A stretch of 64,000 nt of DNA from Brienomyrus brachyistius (GCF_023856365.1 NC_064537.1:5439829-5503828); one strand, 5' to 3'. Shown: positions 1 through 9,766, counted from the stretch's first letter. Program-made: numbers and translations. Notes: a model not told the origin generated them from the sequence alone.

Positions 1-270
1 TATTAGTATTGTCGTTTTGTTTGTATTTTGTTTTCTCAGTTATGATTAGCTTAGTTTGGGCATTCGTGCGGTAGTGGCGTTTTGTTTATTATTTTGGCCG
101 TGGTCACTCCTGAAGTCTGATACACCCAATGTTGTGAAAGTGTGTATAAAATATAAAAAAACTAAAAAAATATCCCTTTGTGTCCTGTGTTCTCTTTCCT
201 CCGTCCCTGATTGTCCTGTTTTTCCCTCTTCCCTTTCTGTTGCATTCCAACCCTAGACTGGACCGTAACA
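1..270 (+). mobile_element. LTR 3' part (gypsy-type element), cut by window edge
   Basis: Identical to the last 270 bases of the LTR at 27644-28343, ending in the same GGACCGTAACA. The rest lies left of the window. The first duplication block therefore also begins inside this LTR or further upstream. It carries no coding capacity; small reading frames here are chance. Confidence 0.85.
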
Positions 271-304
271 CCTTGTGAGAAATCAGGATCTGTACTATCA
301 CACA

Positions 305-380
305 AGTCCCTATATAATAGTACAGATCCTGTTTCTCATATGAGTCCCTGTAAAATAGTACAGATCCTGTTTCTCATTTG
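305..380. repeat. Two-unit 38-bp direct repeat upstream of IGHV pseudogene
   Basis: Two units, 305-342 and 343-380, share TAGTACAGATCCTGTTTCTC and differ at a few bases. The pair is repeated at 28378-28453 in the second block. It lies just before the conserved upstream region of the V gene, about 60 bp from the degenerate octamer. No function is apparent. Confidence 0.8.
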
Positions 381-438
381 AGATCCCACACTGCCCTGAC
401 TCTGCCACCTACCTTTAGGTATATCTGAGGAGGAGTTC

Positions 439-446
439 ATGCAAAA
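439..446 (+). promoter_or_regulatory. Degenerate Ig octamer of IGHV pseudogene
   Basis: ATGCAAAA, one base off the Ig octamer ATGCAAAT found at the same place upstream of the intact gene at 50328. The octamer binds Oct factors in V promoters (established knowledge). The copy at 28512-28519 has the same change, so the promoter was damaged before the block was duplicated. Confidence 0.7.
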
Positions 447-498
447 CCTGACATCATCATATACTTATCTCTGCACTGAGAGGTGAATGGATCTGAAT

Positions 499-890
499 GT
501 GGCGTCTTTAACATGATTCCCAGTAGTTCTGATGGTTATATACTTAAGTAAATATTCAGCAATAGCAACTTGTTTTTCTCATTTCTCTAGGTGTTGATAC
601 ACAGACTAAGTCGAAACCAGCAGTTAAAAAGCCTGGAGAATCACACAGATAGACATGTACAGCCTCTGGGTTCACAATCAGTAGCTATCATATGCACTGG
701 GTCAGACAGGCTCCTGGGAAGAGACTGGAGTGGGTTGCTTTTATCCACACGGGCAGTAGCCACATATACTATGCCCAGTCTGTTCAGGGGAGATTCACCA
801 TCGCTAGAGATAACAGCGGGAACCAGCTGTATTTACAGATGAACAGCGTGAAAGCTGAAGACACGGCTGTGTACTACTGTGCCAGAGAGT
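499..890 (+). pseudogene. IGHV pseudogene, copy 1
   Basis: Heavy-chain variable segment: leader remnant 499-547, intron, V exon 591-890. Framework landmarks remain: [20 protein letters not shown], and the second cysteine in AVYYCARES. It is dead by several lesions compared with the gene at 50328: the start codon reads GTG (499), the leader has TGA at 514, framework 1 has TAG at 650-652 just before the first conserved cysteine (CTG in the intact gene), and 6 bases are lost in framework 1 in frame. The donor (GTAAAT) and acceptor (CTCTAG) look usable. A functional RSS still follows, so it could rearrange or serve as a gene-conversion donor but not encode a chain. Confidence 0.93.
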
Positions 891-928
891 CACAGTGATG
901 GGGGCTGTGGGGAAGCCGTACAAATACT
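891..928 (+). promoter_or_regulatory. V-type recombination signal sequence (pseudogene copy 1)
   Basis: Perfect heptamer CACAGTG at 891-897, a 22-base spacer, and nonamer ACAAATACT at 920-928 (consensus ACAAAAACC). The 22/23-type spacer on the 3' side of V is as expected for a heavy-chain V. It directs RAG cleavage toward a 12-spacer D segment. Confidence 0.88.
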
Positions 929-1002
929 ACTTCCTCACAGAATAAGGATGTTTTTAAAATTCTCAAGTTTTCCTTTCCATTTCAGTTATTTTGATATTGT
1001 GT

Positions 1003-1048
1003 AAAAATATATATATATATGTATATATATATATATTTTTTTTTTAAT
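1003..1048. repeat. AT microsatellite followed by poly-T
   Basis: TA dinucleotide run followed by a T run. The second block has a clearly longer version at about 29080-29135, which explains the 17-bp change of offset between the two blocks. Confidence 0.9.
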
Positions 1049-1186
1049 ACTGTTATGCCAGGCTGGGCATGTGGAAACAAAATTTAAGATTGACTAGAAA
1101 CCCCTGAGTACTTTATTCAATACAGTAATTACCATATAAGTGAAAAAAATAATCTGGATTCTGAACAGAGTCTCACTGAGTAAATT

Positions 1187-1360
1187 ACATTTATTTTGCA
1201 GATGCTTTTACCCACAAACAACATACAACTGAGAAATCCGGGCCAGTCAGTCCCTGGGGCAATTAGGGTCATGGGCCCGACAGTGACATCACTCTTCTGA
1301 CCCAGGGATTGTAACCTGGGACCCTCTGGTCACACAGACAGCATCTTAACCCAATGAACA
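1187..1360 (+). repeat. Dispersed fish repeat fragment
   Basis: Contains GCAGATGCTTTTACCCA, then a part about a missing balance (GGGCAATTAGGGTCA), then GACCCAGGGATTGTAACC and CTTAACCCA. This layout matches a dispersed repeat family I recognise from many teleost genomes, but I cannot name it with certainty. The second copy is at about 29277-29450. Confidence 0.5.
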
Positions 1361-2690
1361 GCACTTTAATACTACAAAGGGCATGTCATACTCCACCCCT
1401 GTATAAATGAGTCACTGTTTCCTTCCTCACTCCTCATTTAAACAGCACATTATTGACTCTAAATTCTCTTTAAAGCTTTGTGCACTGCGGCACAGTCAGG
1501 GTGGAACAGAAAGGGACCTTCCCCAAAAGGTTCCCACAAAATTGGAAGCACAAAACTGCCCAAAATGTCTTGTCATGCTGAAGCATTAAGAGTCCCCTAC
1601 ACTGGAACTAGGGGGCCTGGCCTGACCACTGAAAAACCCCTTTTCATTAGCCCTCCTCCACCAAATTGTACAGTTGGCAAAATGCAGTCAGGCAGGTAAC
1701 ATTCTACTGGAACCTGCCAACCCCAGACTCTTCCATCAGGCTGCTAGACAGAGAAATGGGACTCGTTACCCCACAGAACACGTTTCCAGTGCTCCAGAGT
1801 CCAGTGGCAACATGCTTTACACACTCCATCATGTGCTTGTTATGACGCAGCACAGCGCAGGTGGGAAAGAGAGTGAACAATCTATTTGCAGCTCCAAGAC
1901 AAAAGCGGTTCATTAACAAAAACTGAACACAAGGGGTAAGAACCAAAACAAGTGATACAAGTGACTAATTTAACCACATAGAAAACAAACATTCATCAGG
2001 GAACTGAAGCAAAAACTAGGGGCAGGACTAGGAATCAGGCAGAACCACAAACACTCAATAGTATGAGCACAACTGCCATGCAGGAACATAGTACACAACT
2101 ATCGACTAAAGAAGTGAGCAGGGGGCAGGCACTTTAATACAATACGCAACTGGGCTAATGAGAGGGGCAAGGTGTGGATCATCAGACAATCAACCAATGA
2201 CAAAGGGCACAGGACAAAGAGAACAGATGGAAAAATTAACAAGCACTGAAGCTAGAAACAAACTGGGAAGACTACACTAAGATAAGGAAAATAATGCAAA
2301 CAGGATTACAGTAGGAGACAACAGGAATGAGCATGGCGAACCTAAGACTGGGAAACAAATGAAAAATAATAAATGGTGGGGGGAATACAGTCTCTGAGCC
2401 ACACACTCAACCCACTGAGCCATGCAGCAGTCTGGGGAGCAGGGGAAACAAACAAGTGTTAGATAAGGATTGAATAGGTGGGATGGTCAGCAACACCTGC
2501 TGGTCAAATGCAATACAGACACAAAGGATGGGGTGGACAGGCGCTGACCCTGACAACGCCTGGCATTGTGCTTGGTGGCGTGAGGCTTGCATTCAGCTAT
2601 TCAACTATATTAGCCCAATCCATGAAGTTCCCGGTGCACTGATTTTGTGCTGGAGTTAATCCTAGTAGTTCGGAAATCTGCAGTTATTGA
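1361..2690. other. Spacer without recognisable gene
   Basis: No conserved coding frame. Reading frames of 60-80 codons overlap on both strands, have no known motif and are duplicated with the block at 29451-30780. They are best taken as chance. Confidence 0.6.
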
Positions 2691-3110
2691 GTCAAAAGAA
2701 TGTCGGCGACTTTTACACACCATGCACCTCAGCACATGACCGTATCACGCTTGAATTCACTGAGCTCTTCAGAATGACCAATTCTTTCACAAATGTTTGT
2801 AAGCCTGACTGCATCGATAGGTGTTTGATTTTATACACCTGTGGGAATAAGCCTGAATGAACCTGCAGAATTCAGTGATTAAAAGGTGTGTCCCAATACT
2901 TTTGTCTACATAGCGTATGTGAAGTCCTCCATAATAGTACATACTAGTAATCTGCCCTACAATGATGAGAATGATGCTGATGTAAGGCTCTGGACCCCGC
3001 GCTAACCTGAATCGGACAACTGGCTACAGAAAGTGCATGGTTGGATGGATGTTGACATATAATTAAAATGATGTTGATGACTGAGGCTCCAAAGTTTTGA
3101 AACTCCCTGA
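2691..3110. repeat. IGHV-spacer block with DNA-transposon end and SINE tail
   Basis: Related sequences occur at 48050-48300 and 55490-55940, and an identical one at 30781-31200. Common parts are GTATCACGC-TGAATTCACTGA, GAATTCAGTGATTAA, and GTATGT with TCCTCCATA. The section GTCCCAATACTTTTGTCTAC at about 2890 looks like a MITE end of a type common in fish. After it (2970-3060) comes a SINE tail ending in GGATGGATG. Each copy lies in a spacer next to an IGHV, so it probably spread by duplication of V-containing cassettes. Confidence 0.6.
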
Positions 3111-4076
3111 CATTTCTCTTTTAATTTATTTTTAAAGTAGTGAGTTTACATGGTGAATGAGTTTCCCTCAAAGCCTCCAAATGCTCACTGGACGTCCTCT
3201 GATAATATCCTAAATACCTTTAAAGGACTCCACAGACAAATGTTCGTGCGAATGTTCAGAGGACATCCTGAAGACATTATTCAGTAAACTGGGATTGCAT
3301 AAATCTGCAGAAATCACTCCACCTGCTGGTCATTGGAAGTTACTACTCCAACCTACTACGTGCCTTTCATGATTCAGAAAAAAAAGAAGAAACGTTTTGT
3401 GGTTCCACAAAAGCATTGCCTGCATGACAAGTTCACTTCAGGGACGAAGTGCATTTTGTGGCTTAGAAATTGAACATTAAAGGGGGCGAAATTCATTTTG
3501 TGATTCAGAAAATATGCACAGAATGTATTTCATTAACGAGATTACTGTGCATCTTTCATCACATGCATTTTGTCCTCAAATGACTATTTCGCAAGCTTCC
3601 CGCATGACTCGAGGGCTCCTCGCGGTGAACTGGTCACACAACACATTAACCAGAAAATATTTAAGACATGTTTACTTCGTAAGGTAGAACAAAATAGGGC
3701 AGGATCGCACGTGTGCACACTGATTCAAGAAGGCATTAGGACAAAACGCGTTTGTGTGAAAGGTGTAATTAACACTGGTCAACAGTCATTTTGCTAATGG
3801 AAGTCTGTCACCTGTACCTTATAAAATTCGACATGCTAATTCTAAATCTGAAAACCGTTTTTGTCCATCACGTCGGTTATGCGCAAGTTATGCGCCGGTT
3901 TGTGTTTATACCATTTTCGTCGTTAACGCTGCCGTGAAGCATCGGTACTTTACTGTGTGTAATATTATATTCCATTTTTGGACATCTCATTGATAAATTT
4001 ACTACTAATACTACTGGTTTACAAATGTACGTCATTGTGCTTACTTTTTACCTTTGTTTCCATTTTCATAGACAAT

Positions 4077-4690
4077 ATGAATAGGCGAGGTTGTGTGAAC
4101 CATCCCGATAACTTCTGTTACGTCTGCGGACAATTTACTGCACAAGATCAGCGAAAGAATATGTCCAGCATATTTAGAAGTGCATACTACCATTATTTTG
4201 GCTGCAAAGTTGCCGATCAGAATAAAGCATGGGCACCTCATGTATACTACACTGTCTGCTATTCCGGTTTAACACAGTGGCTGAATGGCAAACGACAGAA
4301 AATGCCATTCACTGTGCCAATGGTGTGGCGTGAACCAACAGACCATCACTCAGACTGTTATTTTTGTATGACAAACATTGCTGGATTTACAAAGAAGAAT
4401 AAATCAAGGATTGTGCGCTGGTGGAGAACATGTTGACAGCCTATCAGGCAATAGGTGCCCGAATGTCACTGAAGATGCACTTCCTGCATTCGCACCTTGA
4501 CTTCTTTCCATCCAGTCTTGGCGATGTAAGTGATGAGCATGGGGAAAGATTTCATCAAGATATGAAGCCGATGGAAAGCAGATATCAGGGAAAGTTCAAT
4601 CCCAGTATGATGGGAGACTACTGTTGGTTCTTGCAAAGAGACACTAATGCACAGTACAAGCGTAAAAGCAAGTGTCTCAAACATTTCTGA
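4077..4690 (+). pseudogene. Cysteine-rich transposon-associated gene, internally deleted (left arm)
   Basis: A pyrimidine-rich tract and TTTTCATAG just before 4072 look like a splice acceptor, so 4077 may open a terminal exon. The first part (4077-4436) has several Cys pairs (FCYVCG, CYFCM) and the motif MPFTVPMVWREP. The second part, about 4424-4690 in another frame, has GARMSLKMHFLHSHLDFFP, SDEHGERFHQD and CWFLQRDT. From memory, this pair of regions belongs to one protein family that is abundant in arthropods and other animals and behaves like a mobile-element gene; its activity is not known to me. Here the central portion is missing: frame 1 runs to TGA at 4436 across the join, while the second part continues in frame from GTGGAGAACATG. 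All copies share this join. Confidence 0.65.
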
Positions 4691-5179
4691 ACATGCTGAC
4701 ATCACTTTTTGTGAGTTAAGAGAGCTATAGATGTATGCTGTAGCATCTGTCTGTATGCGTGTTCATGACTGTTTTCACAGTAACCCTTTAACACAAGTTT
4801 GGTATGACATAGTTCATACTCGTAATATTGTGCCGATATGGCAATTTGTCTAAAACGTCAGCAATGTGCATCTCTGAAACCTGACATGTTAGCTGAATTT
4901 CAACTACAAATCTGAAATCGGCGTCAAAAAATGAACTAGGAACAGTTATTAAGTACTCAATGTAGACCAATGTAATCTGCGTTTGACTAAAATTAACTAC
5001 TAATAAGCAAAGTGTGGTCCATCGTTATTCTGTTCAGAGTGATTTATATGATTGTCAGCTTTTAAGAGTGCTGGACCAAAGTACTAGAGTGAAGCCTATT
5101 CCAAGTCTAGTATGTGTACTTCATTAGATAAGCATAACAATTACAACACGTAGCCCAGATATATTGAAAGCAGGCATAC

Positions 5180-5705
5180 CTGTTGGAGCCGTTCTATTAC
5201 AAATTTGTTTATTTTTTCATAATCCTTCTCTGGATGGCGAGAAACACTCTGTGCACTCGCTAAGACCCCATTGATCTCAATGCTGGTCCCATAAGTCGCA
5301 GCGATGTGAAGCAACTCCTTCGCCATGTCGATGAATCCTTGTGCTTCTATAAAAACAAAAGGTCTCAAATCTTGCACCCACATGCGAGCCATCGTGTTCC
5401 TGAGCCTGATCTTCATAATTTCTGGAACTTCTCACTTCACAAAACCAGTTATTTTGGCTGCACTCGTTTACCAAGCGATCTGCTGCTACAAGTGTGTTTC
5501 TGCACGCCAATCGTCCCCGAGTCAGGTGCATATTTGACTATGACTTTGCACGTATTACAAGCAGCGTAGGGAGTTGGTACTCCATCGCGCTCTACTCTTA
5601 CAAACTATTTTTTAAAGTTGCGGGCTTGCCCAACAGATCCGTAAAAGTCATGCAGGGATCATATACTCCAACTTAGCGTTGCGACGCCGTTTTCTCTGAC
5701 TCTAT
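5180..5705 (-). pseudogene. hAT transposase fragment (left arm)
   Basis: Reads leftward. The first part corresponds to the BED zinc finger seen intact at 18912-19129. It continues without a break into a segment with ARMWVQDLRPFVFIEAQGF and HIAATYGTS, typical of the part after the BED finger in hAT (Hermes/ZBED-type) transposases. A consensus-like donor (CAG|GTATG) ends the exon at 5180. It is dead: the start ATG reads ATA, a stop follows, there is an indel in the BED part, a 1-base loss after GTGCAGCCAAAA, and TGA where the right arm has CGA. There is no interruption where the right arm has its 872-bp insertion, so this is the empty site. Confidence 0.75.
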
Positions 5706-6027
5706 GTTACCCACACGTCACGCGCTAATCAGGTGACCGCTTCTATTCGATAATGGATATTTATCATAGCCGTTTATGTCTTATAGATTATGCATTCAAC
5801 CAACATAGCAGACAGGAGAAGATTTTTTTTTAAAAAAACGACTACTCGGTCAATTAATGACTTTACTCGTATTTATTCGAATCACAACTGTAAATATATA
5901 AATTACGGTAGACACTGCGTATATCGGTCTTTTTCGCTATGGCCGCAGTGCATTGTGGGTCGAATCGCCATTTTGGGTGGATACAGTTCAAGTCCGAGCG
6001 ATAGCCTGCGGCATTGTCTTTCGTGAG

Positions 6028-6272
6028 ATGGGATACCCGTGCTGTGTGAGAGGCTGCCATACTAAGGCACATGGTAGAAATGGTAAAAAGGTGGAGCACA
6101 ACGTGAGATTTTTTCGGTTTCCCACTTGGAAAAGAGGATATGGACAGCAGGTAGAGGAGGTAACGAAGAGGCGTCGGGTGGCCTGGGTCGCAGCGGTGAG
6201 ACGGAATGAGATCACTTTCAACACGGTATCTCCCTTAGTGCGCGTTTGCTCTCGGCATTTTCATGGATGCAA
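6028..6272 (+). CDS. THAP-domain first exon (left arm)
   Basis: From ATG at 6028 the frame gives a THAP zinc finger: start MGYPCCVRGC (first Cys pair), F-R-F-P in FFRFPTW, W in VAWVAA, and the second metal pair in RVCSRHF. This is the C2CH pattern of THAP DNA-binding domains, found in THAP proteins and P-element-like transposases. The exon ends at CAA|GTAAGA (6272), a good donor. No later exon with a transposase core is visible in the arm, so this is a captured or stranded first exon rather than a whole gene. Upstream (5940-5975) are GCATTGTGGG and GCCATTTTG, resembling ZNF143/THAP11 and YY1 sites. Confidence 0.75.
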
Positions 6273-7460
6273 GTAAGATGTTTTTTGTTTAAGTAGTATT
6301 ACTGAATATGCATTTTTTGTCTTCTTAAGTTGGTATTTTCACGTTGTTTAACCTACGCTAGCCTCACTACGGAGGGTAACAGAAATGGGTTAATCTGCTC
6401 CTGTTAAACTTAGCGTTACGTAGTGAATGCTTTTTAAAGACAAAAGTAAACAGCAAAACTGTAATGACACGCTTATCAGTGCATGTATGTGTATATTCTC
6501 CTGCATGGATAATAAGCCACAATGCTGTATAAGGCTGTCACTGTGTGCTGTGCCCTGACAAACCAATGGCCTAATATAGTTTAAGTTTAGAAACATTTAC
6601 AAGTACGGTTTCTATCGTTTCACATGATGTCTGGAAGGATCTGTATAAACGCATTGTATACCGATTCTGTATTCTGCTTGCCACTTCACTTTATTGGTCA
6701 TATTTAAAATAAAATATATGTTCAGGCAGTGACATTTATGTGGTGTTCTTCACTCTTTTCCTATCTGAAACACCTAAATTACGAGTGTGTTTTGGTAATG
6801 AAAATTGCTTATTACTGATTACATAAAACATTACGTTTTTGTGGAGAATAAAGAACACTGAATATGAAATTTTAAGTTTGCTAACCAAACGTGTTTACAG
6901 CCGCGAATGGGGGCGTGTCAGACAGTGCAGACACGTGACTGACAAGGAATCGCGTCTGTCTGGGAAAAATTGATCTTCATAACCGATCTTTTTCTTCTTT
7001 ATATGTAAGGCAGAAACCCATGTAATTGAGATTTATATAGTTATTTAATGAACATAAACCAATCAAATGGACAGCGTTGCCATATACTTAATTTTACTAA
7101 TAATTTCAAAGTACAGTATAGGCTAGCTATTTCGAACAATTTTCAACTTACAGTGCTGTATAAATTAAATTACTGAACTGTGTTATTCGGATACGCTATA
7201 ATACAATACAGTATCGCTGTAGATAAATATTCAATTCAATTTTATTAACAGCGCATTTTCACAACACAACATTGTTAATCAGCCGGCAACCCCCCCCCCC
7301 CCCCATGGTCAAATTTCACCTCATTGTAAGACCGTGGCCGATTTTTGTCGTCACGGTTGTTTGGCCGGAACAGATTATTAACGTCGGTACAGGAGACCTT
7401 GTTATTGGATCCATTCCGACTGAAAAGAAAGTCATTGTGAGGATGGAAATTTTATTATGT
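6273..7460. other. Arm sequence without recognisable gene
   Basis: Shared with 17340-18370, 34363-35545 and, in part, 44215-44800 and 47253-47596. AT-rich, with a poly-C run (about 7290-7304) whose length varies between copies. Small frames on both strands have no motif. It separates the THAP exon from the promoter of the two-exon gene. Confidence 0.55.
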
Positions 7461-7499
7461 TAAACTTCCCGTAGGCACGCCATCGCTGTCACAACTAGG

Positions 7500-7640
7500 C
7501 ATTTCATTGGCTGCAGTAGCTAGGTATCTCATTGGCTGTCCCGCTGAATTATATTTCCATGGAGACGATTGTACGTTCCAAGACTACGTAAGCAATAGCC
7601 TTGTATAAATTCTGAGGCGCAGTTCCCGAGTGTCAGTACG
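7500..7640 (+). promoter_or_regulatory. Core promoter of the two-exon gene
   Basis: Two inverted CCAAT boxes (CATTGGCTG at about 7505 and 7530), TTTCCATGGAGAC (resembles an RFX X-box half), CTACGTAAG (CRE-like), and a TATA-like TTGTATAAATTC near 7600, about 140 bp before the ATG at 7743. This order is kept in the right arm, second block and in the more diverged third copy (23700-23870). The site assignments are inference from motif likeness. Confidence 0.55.
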
Positions 7641-7742
7641 ATATCTTTTAGCACTGTGTCTAGTTCTGTTACCTACACTTCTCTGAATAAGATAATAAAG
7701 ATTAGTGATCTTATTATTTTTAATAATCTTTCAAACACTAAA

Positions 7743-8290
7743 ATGTGCACTAAAATGAATGCAGTCTGGCACGTGGAGGTGCACTTTGAAGAGCAGGGTA
7801 AAGCAGATAGTGTCTGCTTCAGAATACATAGAAGCAAGACAAGGTGCTTTGTTGTTCTGCCGATGGCTGATAAACTGAGTGAGTCTGGCCAGGCTCTGCT
7901 CAAAAATATTTCCTTAAAGTTCCTCCACCTGGACCGCAACTTACCGCATGGTGAGGAACCATGCACACCTGCGGTCCAGGATACGTGCTGCAGCCCAGCC
8001 ACAGCAGCTGCGACAGGTACTGCATCACCTGCGGATCGCACACCTTTCAACAGAGTGATTAGCATATGCCCATGGCCCAAGCTCAAGAAGAAGGTAATGG
8101 AAAGTGGTAAAAAGGCCTGTATACTCACCCTGCATTATTGTTTTCAGGTGGTGCAGACGGTGAAGGAGACCCCGAGGCCCCAGATATCATTTTGGGCAGC
8201 AGACATGGGAGGATCGTTTCTTTCTTCAGATCCTTCTGGAAGATCCCAAAGATGCTGCTCAAGGTACTAGGCTTGGTTTTGAGGAGTTAA
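7743..8290 (+). CDS. Unrecognised two-exon gene, 116 aa (left arm)
   Basis: Proposed exon 1 7743-7950 and exon 2 8148-8290. The ATG at 7743 starts MCTKMNAVWHVEVHF. Exon 1 ends CATG|GTGAGG, and the 197-base intron ends TTGTTTTCAG. Both sites agree in phase, and exon 2 then reads GADGEGDPEAPDIILGS and ends with TAA at 8290. Reading straight through the intron gives a longer open frame that I regard as a by-product. In the diverged copy at 23595-23045, changes in exon 1 are mostly conservative (D/E, V/I, K/R) and both splice sites and the stop are kept. No known domain, signal peptide or membrane segment is seen. The C-terminal part is basic and hydrophobic (RIVSFFRSFWKIPKMLLK). Function unknown; it could be a captured host gene or a mobile-element accessory gene. 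Confidence 0.5.
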
Positions 8291-8412
8291 AATGGTGCCG
8301 GATGTATTAGGAGTTTATTATGCTTCAGGTAACACTAGTCTGATGGTTGGTGTTGGCTCTGTTCACTACAGAATATCAAGAAACGACGGGCTCCATGTCC
8401 AACCTAGGACTG

Positions 8413-9000
8413 TCTCCTACCACCAGACCAAGGGCAGCCAAAGTCCTCCTCCGCAGCCTCTTTGCAGCCTAATTTTTGGGCTGCTCTTATGGGATGAAGA
8501 TATCCCCGTAACCCTGCGAAGGAGTAAGAACTGTGGCTGGTTACATCCATCCATCCATTTTCTCCTACCACCAGACCAAGGGCAGCCAAAGTCCTCCTCC
8601 GCAGCCTCTTTGCAGCCTAATTTTTGGGCTGCTCTTATGGGATGAAGATATCCCCGTAACCCTGCGAAGGAGTAAGAACTGTGGCTGGTTACATCCATCC
8701 ATCCATTTTCTCCTACCACCAGACCAAGGGCAGCCAAAGTCCTCCTCCGCAGCCTCTTTGCAGCCTAATTTTTGGGCTGCACTTATGGGATGAAGATATC
8801 CCCGTAACCCTGCGAAGGAGTAAGAACTGTGGCTAGTTACATCCATCCATCCATTTTCTCCTACCACCAGACCAAGGGCAGCCAAAGTCCTCCTCCGCAG
8901 CCTCTTTGCAGCCTAATTTTTGGGCTGCACTTATGGGATGTAAATATCCCCGTAACCCTGTGAAGGAGCAACAACTGTGGTTACCCTGTGGTCAGTTACA
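8413..9000 (+). repeat. 148-bp tandem repeat, four units
   Basis: Units start at 8413, 8561, 8709 and 8857, each beginning TCTCCTACCACCAGACCAAG and ending in ATCCATCC. Each contains GCAGCC-TAATTTTT-GGGCTGC, which can form a short hairpin. The last unit is degenerate at its end and runs into a SINE. Long open frames across the array on both strands are artefacts of the repeat length (148 is not a multiple of 3). Confidence 0.92.
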
Positions 9001-9235
9001 TCTATCCATCCATCCATCCATCCATCCATCTTCCAAACCGCTTATCCTACTGGGTCGTGGTAGCCTCAGCATGTTTTTGGACTGTGGGGGGAATCCGGAG
9101 TACCCGGAGGAAGCCCAACGACGACATGGGGAGAACATGCAAACTCCGCACACATGTGACCCAGGCGGAGACTCGAACCCAGGTCCCAGAGGTGTGAGGC
9201 AACAGTGCTAACCACTGCAACCACCATGCCGCCCC
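9001..9235 (-). mobile_element. tRNA-type SINE, internally deleted
   Basis: Reads leftward: head with GTGGTTAGCACTGTTGCC and a B-box-like region near GGTTCGAGTCTC, middle part CTCCCCATGTCGTCG, tail GGATAAGCGGTTTGGAAGATG and (ATGG)n. The middle section present in the copy at 48602-48989 is missing. Flanked by GTGGTCAGTTACA (8988-9000) and GTGGTCAGTTGCA (9236-9248), a 13-bp target duplication with one change. Copies at 36936-37170 and, inverted, 15548-15793. Confidence 0.8.
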
Positions 9236-9766
9236 GTGGTCAGTTGCAGTATATTGTAAATAAAATGTGCTTTCAGTAAAATCTTGCACCCTACTGTATT
9301 GTTGTCTGGTTGTATTTATGTACATCGCACAACTGTAACTTTTGTCGCTGTTCTGTTGGCATCAGGACAGATAAAATATTGATTCTTTAGCAGGATTTAT
9401 CCTTTGCTTATATTAATGGTTTTATCCATGGCTGCTTCATTTATTCTCAATGAATGCACTTCAAAGATCTGTGTTCTTTAAGGGTATCACAGCAGTTTCT
9501 TAAACTTTATCCAGTTCACACTCTTCTTTTCTCTCAAGTGTTTGTGGAAACCTTTAAAAAAGGGGAACTCGGTACCTTAAAAACTCAGACACGAGTTCAC
9601 ATTAAGGAGGCAGAACAGGAAGGTGCTCAGCAGTGGTGTAATGCTGTCTTGGTAGGTGGGTATACTGTTATACCGTATAACTGCATATATGCACTTCTCG
9701 TCTGACACATGCACATTTTCGAAAATTTTTAAGTGGGTCTACGATAAATCCATTCTTTCTAGGGGT

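Larger units (their letters stand above)
3163..9551 (+). repeat. Inverted repeat, left arm
   Basis: Matches the reverse complement of 15236-22324. Paired coordinates add up to about 25485 in the outer third and about 24642 near 7656/16986. The arm contains, in order, a cysteine-rich transposon gene (+), an hAT fragment (-), a THAP exon (+), a two-exon gene with promoter (+), 148-bp tandem repeats and a SINE. Outer and inner parts are almost identical between arms, while the centre (about 5100-6900) is visibly more diverged and carries indels. Confidence 0.9.

Noticed and set aside
7500..7640. MHC class II-type X/X2/Y promoter module
   Set aside because: The elements resemble an X-box half, CRE and CCAAT boxes, but order and spacing do not fit the known module on either strand.
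7656..8270. 204-codon open frame through the two-exon gene
   Set aside because: It reads through a likely intron (GTGAGG to TTTTCAG). The right-arm copy has indels in just that part, while both exons are intact in all four copies. I kept the spliced model instead.
8417..8885. Long open frames on both strands with repeated residues
   Set aside because: They arise from the 148-bp tandem repeat. The mirrored frames in the right arm have the same origin.
9172..9210. tRNA-like B box in SINE heads
   Set aside because: Part of tRNA-derived SINEs, with no complete cloverleaf, so not a tRNA gene.
9001..9235. Frames rich in HPSIHPSIH
   Set aside because: Translation of the (ATCC)n tail of SINEs, found at every SINE in the window.
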